DNA from: Chrysochromulina parva
Lineage: Eukaryota; Haptophyta; Prymnesiales; Chrysochromulinaceae
Length of the DNA stretch: 17,478 bases
NCBI GenBank assembly: GCA_002887195.1
Contig: PJAB01001084.1
Coordinates: 1-17,478 of the forward strand
Direction: 5' to 3'
In this document: piece after piece, positions 1-7,164 of the stretch
How the letters are laid out: the number at the start of each line of letters is the position of its first letter
Position numbering within the stretch: the stretch's first letter is position 1
Notes under the pieces: model-generated
What the model saw: only the letters and a program-made list of their open reading frames with translations
Database searches by the model: none
Told to the model about the DNA's origin: nothing
Made by a program: the position numbers and the translations under genes

Positions 1-282
1 CGGCACGTCGGTGAACTCGGGCAGCGTCTCGCCGTCGAGCTTGGGCACCTGCATCAGGTACTGGAGGAGCGCGTAGAGCGACGGGAGCTGCTCCTCGCGC
101 GTGACCAGGTCGACGAACTCGCAGGTCGCAGCAGTCGGCCTGGTTTTCGCGTTTTCGGCGTGCGCTGCAGCATCCGTTTGGTGCACCGCCGCTAACCGCC
201 GTCCGGAGTCCGCACGTGGGCCGCGTTGTCGATGTGGGTTGGGAGTAAACGCCGTTGCAGACGCAAGATTAGCTGTTTTCAT
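1..282 (-). CDS. Hypothetical protein, N-terminal 94 residues, runs off left edge
   Basis: On the minus strand a frame beginning with ATG at 282-280 stays open for 94 codons to the window edge. Residues 1-54 are rich in Ala, Arg, Thr and Pro with few acidic residues, like a targeting or disordered leader. Residues 55-94 look like the start of a folded region, with an amphipathic helix pattern (EFVDLVTREEQLPSLYALLQ) and a following segment with PKLDGE. I do not recognise the family. The ATG lies only 29 bp from the UPF2 start on the other strand, so the two genes would share a very small divergent promoter. Alternatively the leader is an intron or 5' untranslated sequence, and coding begins near position 120. 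The 40 codons next to the edge are the more credible part. Confidence 0.45.
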   Translation of the reverse strand, partial: MKTANLASATAFTPNPHRQRGPRADSGRRLAAVHQTDAAAHAENAKTRPTAATCEFVDLVTREEQLPSLYALLQYLMQVPKLDGETLPEFTDVP

Positions 283-311
283 GTGAACACCGTGACGACA
301 CCGCGGCAGAA

Positions 312-3300
312 ATGGACGACGAGGTCGCGCGCATGGCGCTTCGCGAGCGCAACCTCAGCCCGGAGCGGCTCAGCGAGACGACGCTCAAATCGCTGGACTC
401 GTCATTGAAGAAGGTCACCGCGTTCCTAAAGAAGATCAAGGAGCGGCTCGGTGAGGAGACGCGAAAGCAGCTCCTCGAGGAGCTTCCGAAGCTCAATCTG
501 TCCAAGTACGTTGAGGAGGTCGCGCTCGGCGTAAGCGAAGCGGAGCTCAAGCTCAAGGACCTTGCAGCCGCCGCGGAATTCTGCTCGGCGATGCACGTCG
601 CATACGCACCGTTTGCGGCTGCGCTCGCGCCACATCTGCGCAAGAATGCGATGCTCACGCCGCCTCCGCCTGCCAAGCCAGGTGCGCCACCGACGGTGCC
701 CGAGTCAGATTCGCAGCGTTCGTCGCGCCTCACCAAGAAGCGCGTCTCTCTACGGCTGATCTTCGAATTGCTGGCTCTCGGCGTCTTCACTGATGCCAGC
801 CAGGCGCTCACGTGCTTGGTGGCGGTGGTCAAGGAGGAGGGACTGCCTAGCTCGGACGTGACGCCGACGCCGATGCCCAACCTCGCGGTCCTCTCATCGG
901 TCGCGAAGGCCGTCTTGGCCGACCCGCTGCTCGCCTCGCCCGCTGTGCGCACCGCCGCCGCCGCCGCCAAGGATGGCGCGAGTGGTGCGGCGGCCAGCGG
1001 AGACGTCTCCGAAGCGGCGGCGACGAGCGCGGGCCCCTGCATGCTAAGCGAGGCTGAGCAGCGCAAGCTGCTCACGATCACGAACGACTACTTTATGGCC
1101 ACGTGCAAGGCGGTGCAGGAGGGCTATGCGCACCTGCGCAACGTGGAGCGGGCTAACCAGCGCGCGCTGCTCGCTAAGGGCGACCTTACCGACGAGGCAG
1201 CTGCTGCGTACGAACGCGCGAAGAAGGCACACGAGCGGCTGATGGGCGGGTGCTCGACGCTCGCGGAGGCGCTGCTCCGACCGATGCCCGTGCTCGAGGA
1301 GGCGCCCGCCGCCGAGGAGGCTGCCAAGAAGGTCGACGTGACGCTGCACGGCGCGAGCGATGCGGCTGCCAAGGCTGATGATGTGTATGAGGACGCCGAG
1401 AGCCGCTCGTTTTACGAGCAGCTGCCCGACCTGCAGGCGGTGCTGCCCGCGGTGCTCTTCGCCGCGGACGGCGGCGGGCCCGCCGCCGCCGCCGAGAGCA
1501 AGGAGGCCATCGAGAGGCTGCTCGCCCAGATGCCGTCCCTCGCTGGCAAGGAGACGGTCGATGAGCTCGCCTCGGAGCTCGTCGTGGGACGGGTGCGGCT
1601 GCATGTGCGGGCGGCAGTGCGCGCGCTCTCGGCGCCGCCGCCGCCCTCGCCCGAGCTCGGACCGGTCCTGCTGCCCCGGTACGCGCGCCTCGCGGCCATC
1701 CTCGGCTCGTGCTTCAAGCCCATCGGCTCTGAGCTCGTTTCGGCCCTGATGGACGACTTGGACGAGGCCATCACCAGCTTTCCGAAGGCGCCGGCGCCCG
1801 CCAGCGGCAAAGGCGCCGGCGCCTCCGGAGCCAAAGGGAGCGGCGCGGGGAGCGGCACGACCAGCGGCGCGACCAGCGGCGCGGGCAGCAACGCGGGCAG
1901 TGGCGGCGGCGGCGGCGGCGGCGGCGTGGGCGGCGCCTCGGACCTTGGGCCCGCCCTTCTCACGGCGCGCTACATCGCCGAGCTGACCAAGTTCAGGTTG
2001 GTGACGGCGGCGCAGGTCTTCGGCATCCTCAAGAAGCTGCTCGACGACTTTGCGCCCGCGCGCGTGCAGCTCGCGTGCGAGCTACTCGACGGCTGCGGCA
2101 AGTTCCTGTACGCGAAGCCTGAGACGAACCAGCGATGCGAAGCGATGCTCGCACTGCTCGCGAAGCTCAAGACCGCGCACCGGTTGCCGTATGAGCTGAG
2201 CGCGGCCATCGACAATGCGCTGTGCGCGTGCCGACCGCCCGAGCGCCCTGCACTCATCGTCGATGAGAGACCCATGCTCGAGCGGTATGTCGAGTACCTG
2301 CTGCACCAGGAGCTACGTAAGGAGACCCTCGAGAAGGTGGTCAAGCAGCTGCGCAAGCTGCCATGGACGAGCCAGGCGGCGGAAGTGGAGCGTTGGGTGC
2401 TCACGGCGCTGCTGGATTGCGCACAGGTCAAGTACCACACAATCAACCTCGTGGCGTGCGTCATCTCGGCGCTCTACCGGTACCACGAAGGTGCGATGGT
2501 ACGCGTGGTCGATGCGGCCATCGAGCGCGCGCGCTGCGCCGTCGACCGTAACGACTACCGCGACTGCCAGCGGCGCGTGTGCCTGATGAAGTTGCTCGGC
2601 GAGCTGTACAACTATCGGCTCCTCGACTCGTCCTCCATCTTTCGGATGTTGTACATGATCGTGCCCGTTGGCGCGGGCGTATGGGGTCAGGTGATACCGC
2701 TCACGCACGTGGCCGCGCATGAGGAGCTGCGCGACGCAACCAAAGCGCCGAGTGCGCGCCCGCGCCTGCACACGCGCGAGCCGATGGTGGACGGGCCCGA
2801 CAACACCAGCCGCGTGCGCTGCGTGTGCGCGTTGCTCGATGCATGCGGCGGCTACTTCAACAAGGGCTCGGCTAAGCGCAAGCTCGATGTCTTCCTTGTG
2901 TACTTCAGCCGGTACCTCTTCTGCAAGGTGCTGATCGCCGACGTCGAGTTCATCCTGGGCGATACCCTCACGATGCTCCGGCCCAAGATGAGACGACCCG
3001 CCACGTATGCTGAAGCCTGCGAGGCGGTGGCCAAGCTCGAGGCGGCGCTTGCGACGGACCAGAAGTCCGGCGAGAGCCTCGCACACGAGCTTCTGCACGG
3101 GGGTGGTGCAGCGGGCGGTGCGGGCGGTGCGGGCGGCGCCTCCGGTGGCGCTGACGAGGATGACGAGGGCGATGACGAGGGCGGCGGCGCGGACGACGTG
3201 GACGTCGCCGACGAGGCCGAGGGCGACGGCGGCGACGACGTCGACGCGGAGCTTGCCGACGTTGAGAGGCAGCTGGCGGAGCTGAACGCGGAGGACGACG

Positions 3301-3860
3301 AGGCCGACGGGGCGGACAAGAGGCGCAAGGAGGAGGAGGAGGTGGTGGTCGTAGTGCGGCAGGAGCGGCGTGAGGCGTCCAAGGACGAGGAGGATGAGTT
3401 TGAAAAGGAGATGCAGAGCATGCTCGCGAGTGCGAAAGCGACCAAAGCAGCGACCGAGGCCAAGCCGCTGCCTGCCATCGGCGCCGTGCTGCGCGCAGGC
3501 ACCGGCGCGTCGCGTGTCGCCTCCGCTGTCGCCGGGGTGCGCGGCGCGGGCGGCGCGGGCGCAGCGGGCGGCAGCGACGGCACGGGTGAGCTCACGTTGC
3601 GCGTCCTCGGGCGCGGCGCGAAGGCCCACAAGCTCGAAGTGAAGGAAGTGGTCGTGCCCATAAGCAACCCGCTCGCGCAGATGGTCATCAAGATGGATGA
3701 GGCCGCGCAGGAGGAACGCCAACGGCTCAAGCGCCAAACTCTGCAGCTGGCCGAGGATCACGAGGCCGCGCCGCGCGGCTACATTCCTCAAATCCGGCAG
3801 GACGCCGTCGACGCACAGGGCAAAGGGTGGAAGGCTACGGGGGCTGGCAACTATAATTGA
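312..3860 (+). CDS. UPF2: UPF2, regulator of nonsense-mediated mRNA decay
   Basis: UPF2 is the scaffold that bridges UPF3 on the exon junction complex to the UPF1 helicase during nonsense-mediated mRNA decay. It acts in the cytoplasm and at the nuclear periphery. The 1182-residue frame is intronless. A first MIF4G-type repeat spans about 10-275 (LNLSKYVEEVA at 61-71; RVSLRLIFELLALGVF at 144-159). A second spans about 367-640, and a third about 650-915, with the best-conserved blocks: ERPMLERYVEYLLHQEL, RRVCLMKLLGELYNYRLLDS and DACGGYFNKGSAKRKLDVFL. An acidic linker follows (948-1000). The UPF1-binding region covers about 1025-1155, with a helix (EFEKEMQSML) and a beta segment ending in a QEERQRLKRQTL helix. 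Total length is close to human UPF2, which has about 1270 residues. Unusual is a Gly/Ser/Ala-rich insertion (about 494-545) inside the second MIF4G repeat. The start is the first ATG; stop TGA at 3858. Confidence 0.93.
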   Translation: MDDEVARMALRERNLSPERLSETTLKSLDSSLKKVTAFLKKIKERLGEETRKQLLEELPKLNLSKYVEEVALGVSEAELKLKDLAAAAEFCSAMHVAYAPFAAALAPHLRKNAMLTPPPPAKPGAPPTVPESDSQRSSRLTKKRVSLRLIFELLALGVFTDASQALTCLVAVVKEEGLPSSDVTPTPMPNLAVLSSVAKAVLADPLLASPAVRTAAAAAKDGASGAAASGDVSEAAATSAGPCMLSEAEQRKLLTITNDYFMATCKAVQEGYAHLRNVERANQRALLAKGDLTDEAAAAYERAKKAHERLMGGCSTLAEALLRPMPVLEEAPAAEEAAKKVDVTLHGASDAAAKADDVYEDAESRSFYEQLPDLQAVLPAVLFAADGGGPAAAAESKEAIERLLAQMPSLAGKETVDELASELVVGRVRLHVRAAVRALSAPPPPSPELGPVLLPRYARLAAILGSCFKPIGSELVSALMDDLDEAITSFPKAPAPASGKGAGASGAKGSGAGSGTTSGATSGAGSNAGSGGGGGGGGVGGASDLGPALLTARYIAELTKFRLVTAAQVFGILKKLLDDFAPARVQLACELLDGCGKFLYAKPETNQRCEAMLALLAKLKTAHRLPYELSAAIDNALCACRPPERPALIVDERPMLERYVEYLLHQELRKETLEKVVKQLRKLPWTSQAAEVERWVLTALLDCAQVKYHTINLVACVISALYRYHEGAMVRVVDAAIERARCAVDRNDYRDCQRRVCLMKLLGELYNYRLLDSSSIFRMLYMIVPVGAGVWGQVIPLTHVAAHEELRDATKAPSARPRLHTREPMVDGPDNTSRVRCVCALLDACGGYFNKGSAKRKLDVFLVYFSRYLFCKVLIADVEFILGDTLTMLRPKMRRPATYAEACEAVAKLEAALATDQKSGESLAHELLHGGGAAGGAGGAGGASGGADEDDEGDDEGGGADDVDVADEAEGDGGDDVDAELADVERQLAELNAEDDEADGADKRRKEEEEVVVVVRQERREASKDEEDEFEKEMQSMLASAKATKAATEAKPLPAIGAVLRAGTGASRVASAVAGVRGAGGAGAAGGSDGTGELTLRVLGRGAKAHKLEVKEVVVPISNPLAQMVIKMDEAAQEERQRLKRQTLQLAEDHEAAPRGYIPQIRQDAVDAQGKGWKATGAGNYN

Positions 3861-4112
3861 GCCACCTCTTCCAAAGACATCGACCAGTGCTGCAGATGAC
3901 GTGCCGCGGTGGCGCACGCGTGTGCGCCTGTTGTGTGCGCTCCGGCTGCACCGGCTCCCGGGGCAGCAGTCCTGCTACGTATGCGTCCCGATCCGTGGGA
4001 GTCCTTAGCGTGTCCCCGTCCGCCCGGGCCGCACTGACCACTGAGGCACTGTCCGGTCCCGACCTGTGCACCGTCGCTATTCGGCGTGCGCGGTCGTCGC
4101 GTGAGGTCCGGA

Positions 4113-4144
4113 AGGTGTGAATCTACACCTCGCAGGTGTGAATC
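4113..4144. repeat. 11-bp direct repeat with intervening inverted copy
   Basis: AGGTGTGAATC occurs at 4113-4123 and again at 4134-4144, a 21-bp period. Between them ACACCT (4125-4130) is the reverse complement of AGGTGT, so it can pair with either copy and form alternative small hairpins. The position is downstream of UPF2 and of the opposing gene, so a role in 3'-end structure or a protein-binding site is possible but untested. Confidence 0.55.
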
Positions 4145-4285
4145 CAAGGTCGGGTTCCCGTCTCCGGTCCGCAGGTCCCATGGGCATGTGGCCCGGGCCC
4201 CACGCGGGTCGCCGGGGTCGCCGGCTCGCGCGGTCGCGGCCGCCGGCATGTCGTGGTCGCGGCGCTTGCCGGCAGCCGGCGGGCG

Positions 4286-4311
4286 TGGTGTGTGTGTGTT
4301 GAGTGTGTGTG
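4286..4311. repeat. TG/GT dinucleotide microsatellite
   Basis: Two runs of alternating TG (about 4288-4299 and 4302-4311) are separated by a short interruption. The tract sits beyond the 3' end of the minus-strand membrane protein gene. It is an ordinary simple repeat, likely length-variable between strains. Confidence 0.8.
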
Positions 4312-4369
4312 TTTTGTATGGGCGGAGTACAGTCTTTTAGACCTACCATCGCACACGAGACATGTGCAC

Positions 4370-5137
4370 TCACAATCGTTGAAATTGCACCGCCACCCCT
4401 TGCTCACCATAGAGGCTCCGCGTCACGTAAAGGCCGATCGCACCAACCCCGACGAGCGACAGCTTGACAGACGCGCACCCCAACGAAGGTTCCTGCCCGC
4501 ACGCTTCGAACAAGCTTGGCAGGATGTGATCATCGATGAGGTCCCACAACCCCACATACATCGTGAGCCCGGCAAACGTACCGACGAGCGCGCGCGTACA
4601 GCTCGAAAACGAAAAAGGCGGCGGTTGCAGGCAGTAACAGCAGCTGCGGTCATTCGCCTGATCCCAAGGGCCGGACGCCTCCTCCTTCTGACCCATCAAG
4701 TGCCGCGGCGAGAGCTCAGCTGGAAGTGCGGGTGGCAGCGGGGTAGCGTCTTCGCATGCGCTCGTGCCCTCGATGTCGTGATTGACTCGCACGAACGCCG
4801 AGCGGTCATAGAGGCTGCGCGTGGCAAATAGGCCTATGAGGCCGACAAGCAACATGCACATCTTGGCCCACCACTGGGCTGGTACCAGGTATGAGTCGAG
4901 TACGTCCCACCAGCCAATCCACAGCAGCGCGCCCGAAAAGATAGCGACGAGTGCCTCTGCAATCGTCGCCGCCTCCCCGCGCACGCCGCTGACTCTGACG
5001 CCGCTACTGCTGCGGTGCGATTTAAGCGATAAAAACCGCATGAGCGCGCCGCCCACGAGCCCGGCACAAAGCACGAACACGAGCATCGCGGGCCACGCGA
5101 AAGGCGGGAGCTCGTCCGCATGCTCGTGCTTTCTCAT
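4370..5137 (-). CDS. Five-helix membrane protein with an internal tandem duplication
   Basis: This 255-residue protein is predicted from ATG at 5137-5135 to TGA at 4372-4370. Hydrophobic segments lie at about 14-35, 61-77, 92-107, 183-197 and 223-239. The last four form two copies of one unit. Copy one (62-110) has G-W-W-D-V-L-D-S-Y-L-V-P after its first helix and ends in LFATRSLY. Copy two (183-243) has G-L-W-D-L-I-D-D-H-I-L-P and ends in LYVTRSLY. The linker (about 118-180) is Pro/Ser-rich with a Cys cluster (C166, C167, C169). I do not recognise the family firmly. The repeated W-D-x-x-D followed by a proline and helix faintly recalls eukaryotic Fuseless-type membrane proteins, but I could not test this. 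It shares a 124-bp divergent spacer with the next gene. Confidence 0.75.
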   Translation of the reverse strand: MRKHEHADELPPFAWPAMLVFVLCAGLVGGALMRFLSLKSHRSSSGVRVSGVRGEAATIAEALVAIFSGALLWIGWWDVLDSYLVPAQWWAKMCMLLVGLIGLFATRSLYDRSAFVRVNHDIEGTSACEDATPLPPALPAELSPRHLMGQKEEASGPWDQANDRSCCYCLQPPPFSFSSCTRALVGTFAGLTMYVGLWDLIDDHILPSLFEACGQEPSLGCASVKLSLVGVGAIGLYVTRSLYGEQGVAVQFQRL

Positions 5138-5261
5138 CCCTCGTGGGTAGACGGCGTGCTCGCGTGGCTAGAAAAGGAAACAATTCGTTTCTCAGAGAGG
5201 AAACCGAACACTTTTGTCGTCCCGAAGTGACGAACGCGCCCTGCTTCCTTCCTCCTTTTAC
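5138..5261. promoter_or_regulatory. Divergent spacer, presumed bidirectional promoter
   Basis: Only 124 bp separate the start codons of the minus-strand membrane protein and the plus-strand PAN/DUF3431-like protein, so both promoters and 5' untranslated regions must fit here. The sequence is noticeably less GC-rich than the flanking genes. I see no clear TATA box. Right at the plus-strand start lies the alternating sequence ACATGTACATGT. Confidence 0.5.
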
Positions 5262-6851
5262 ATGTACATGTATCACTATTTTCAATCATTCCAACTCGTT
5301 CACGCAAACGCGTCTGTCGTGTTAACGTTCACAGGCATGGAGCGATTCCATGTTGGAGCGTTCCGGAGAGGAGCAATGACGGCACTGCGAACTTCTGGCA
5401 CTGCAGCCGCACCCAATGGCAGCCTTGGCCTGCGCACAACGGGCCTGGATGGCAGCGGATCATCTGCATTCGACTACACCCCGTCCGCAAAGTGCGCTCC
5501 CGGCTACGCGGCTGCAAACATTGCAGAGAACGACAAGGAACCATCGCTAACTAGGCAGCCGAGCATCGGTCACCACTACGTCGTGCATCGGGATGAGTGC
5601 GAGGTGCTCTGCAGAAATCATCACGAGTGCGTCGCCGCAGAGTTTCATCACTGGGGACCACGGTCCCGCTTTAACCAGCGTGCAAGACTGCTCGCTAGGG
5701 CTACCAAGGTCAAAAACTGTGCGTCTCAAATCGGCTGCATACAGCGGTACAGTGATCTGAAGGTGCCGCTGCCGAAGGCGCTGCCGCTGCCGCCCGCACC
5801 GCCGACTCCGGCCTTGCCGACGTGTGTGCTGCACCGTGGCTGCTTGCAACGCGACTCCGCACCCGCCCCTGGGCGCGTGGATGTGATGCATCGGTGGGGT
5901 CCGACGTGGCCACCGGTCACGCCGCCGTCGTCAGTGCGCTGGACGACCAACGCGAGCCTGGTCGTCGTCTCTTACGATGCTCCGCTCGACTGGCTAGCGA
6001 CGCTTCCCGGCGGCATCGCCGACCTGGTCTTCTATCAGAAGCACAACTACAGAGCAGGCTCCTTCCCCACGAATACGGCCAGGAAGGTGCTGAATATGCT
6101 ACGCCGAGAGGTGAGATGCGGGAGGGTTCCGAGGCTCTTCTTACCGTCCATTCACGGCTGTCCGCGAGGCTGCCACTGCGGCGAACGCGAGCCCGCGCAG
6201 CAGCCGCAGCTGGCGTACTTCGCACTCTTGCCTAACTATGGCCTGACGCACCGCAAGCCCTTTGGCGGCTCGCGCGAGCCTTACGGCTTCCTGCAGTACC
6301 TGCTCGACTTTTGGGACAACCTGCCGCCTGTCACCGTCCTCACACAGGACGACTGCCTCAAGGACGGCTGCTCGTGGGGCAACGCGCTGACGCAGATGAG
6401 GCTGATGCTGCAAAGCTGGCCGAAGTTCTGGGGCATCGATCGTTTGACCGGGGCGCCGATGCCCATCACACCCGAGAACTGCCTGTGCAGGATCTATAAC
6501 GAGAACACCTTCGCGAAGGATAAAAGATACTATTGGTATCGCTGGATGAGCTTCGTGCAGCAGCACCTGCTTGGCACGGTGCCCGAGAACCGCTCGACGC
6601 TCGTGCACTGGCCGCAGGACGCCACCTTCGCGGTGAGCCGGCTCGTGCTGCGCTCACAGCCGCGCTGGATGTACGAGGCACTTCTCCGCATGACCACCGT
6701 CGAGAATGCATGCTTCAATGCTGGCACCATCCACTGGGCACACTCATTCGAGCGCCTCTGGTTCGAACTTCTCGACTCCAAGGTGCCCAAGATCGTCAAC
6801 GCCGGCCCTGACGGGAAGGGTATGTGCATGCTCGGTGCGCGGCGCTTGTAG
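5262..6851 (+). CDS. PAN-like domain fused to DUF3431-like (glycosyltransferase-like) domain
   Basis: From ATG at 5262 this encodes 529 residues, ending at TAG. A Cys-rich stretch at about 78-165 (C78, C113, C117, C123, C153, C159, with DECEVLCRNHHECVAAEF) resembles a PAN/Apple carbohydrate- or protein-binding domain. A Pro-rich linker follows (about 168-186). The rest (about 232-513) matches the pattern I know for DUF3431: LVVVSYDAPLDWL near the start, then LVFYQKHN, a central SREPYGFLQYLLDFWDNLP block, ATFAVSRLVLRSQP, and FERLWFELL near the end. DUF3431 proteins are thought to be glycosyltransferase-like and act in the secretory pathway or at the cell surface; the reaction is unknown. No strong signal peptide is visible from this start. 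ATGs at 5268, 5337 and 5367 are also possible. The frame is open further upstream to about 5214 but without an ATG. Confidence 0.75.
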   Translation: MYMYHYFQSFQLVHANASVVLTFTGMERFHVGAFRRGAMTALRTSGTAAAPNGSLGLRTTGLDGSGSSAFDYTPSAKCAPGYAAANIAENDKEPSLTRQPSIGHHYVVHRDECEVLCRNHHECVAAEFHHWGPRSRFNQRARLLARATKVKNCASQIGCIQRYSDLKVPLPKALPLPPAPPTPALPTCVLHRGCLQRDSAPAPGRVDVMHRWGPTWPPVTPPSSVRWTTNASLVVVSYDAPLDWLATLPGGIADLVFYQKHNYRAGSFPTNTARKVLNMLRREVRCGRVPRLFLPSIHGCPRGCHCGEREPAQQPQLAYFALLPNYGLTHRKPFGGSREPYGFLQYLLDFWDNLPPVTVLTQDDCLKDGCSWGNALTQMRLMLQSWPKFWGIDRLTGAPMPITPENCLCRIYNENTFAKDKRYYWYRWMSFVQQHLLGTVPENRSTLVHWPQDATFAVSRLVLRSQPRWMYEALLRMTTVENACFNAGTIHWAHSFERLWFELLDSKVPKIVNAGPDGKGMCMLGARRL

Positions 6852-7164
6852 TAGAACATGTATAGTTGTAAACCCTCCATCAGGCATCTCAGACCTTTTT
6901 TGAATCATTTTCATCATAATTGTCAATATGATTATGTTGAACGCACACCGGTGTGGTGCGCGAGAGCGCGAGAGACGATGACGTCGCACGACGGTACGGC
7001 AGCGCCAGCGAGACCGAGAAGACCCGCCAAGGACCTATCTGCGGCCTGCGATGTGTGAACTTGACGTTAATGTGCCACGATAAGCGCGGCATATCCTATA
7101 TCAGTAGCACATGAATGACTCTAGCCGATATGTTTAGGTGAGTGCGATGCAGCAGATCGGCCCA
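6852..7164. other. Convergent spacer with A/T-rich island
   Basis: This 313-bp stretch lies between two converging genes. Positions about 6896-6941 are strikingly A/T-rich for this window, starting with a run of six T. The remainder is mixed sequence with no credible frame or RNA gene. It most likely holds both 3' untranslated regions and cleavage sites. Confidence 0.6.
6867..6871 (+). terminator. Possible poly(A) signal TGTAA
   Basis: TGTAA lies 16 nt after the stop codon of the PAN/DUF3431-like gene, shortly before the A/T-rich island. TGTAA is the usual poly(A) signal in green algae. Whether it works in this organism is not known, and a 5-nt motif can occur by chance. Confidence 0.25.

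Larger units (their letters stand above)
3861..4369. other. Convergent intergenic spacer
   Basis: This 509-bp stretch lies between the 3' ends of UPF2 and of the minus-strand membrane protein gene. I see no convincing gene. Short frames on both strands are low-complexity Arg/Pro/Gly translations without domain character. It holds a short repeat/hairpin (4113-4144), a very GC-rich block (about 4170-4285) and a TG microsatellite (about 4286-4311). Both 3' untranslated regions must lie here. No canonical AATAAA or TGTAA signal stands out on either strand. Confidence 0.6.

Noticed and set aside
2313..3917. Minus-strand open frame of 534 codons antisense to UPF2
   Set aside because: It is a shadow of GC-rich codon bias. 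The translation is Leu/Arg/Ala/His-rich with no domain, while the plus strand encodes conserved UPF2 blocks throughout.
5214..5261. Upstream extension of the PAN/DUF3431 frame to 5214
   Set aside because: The frame is open but begins with TTG. A eukaryotic gene should start at ATG, first available at 5262.
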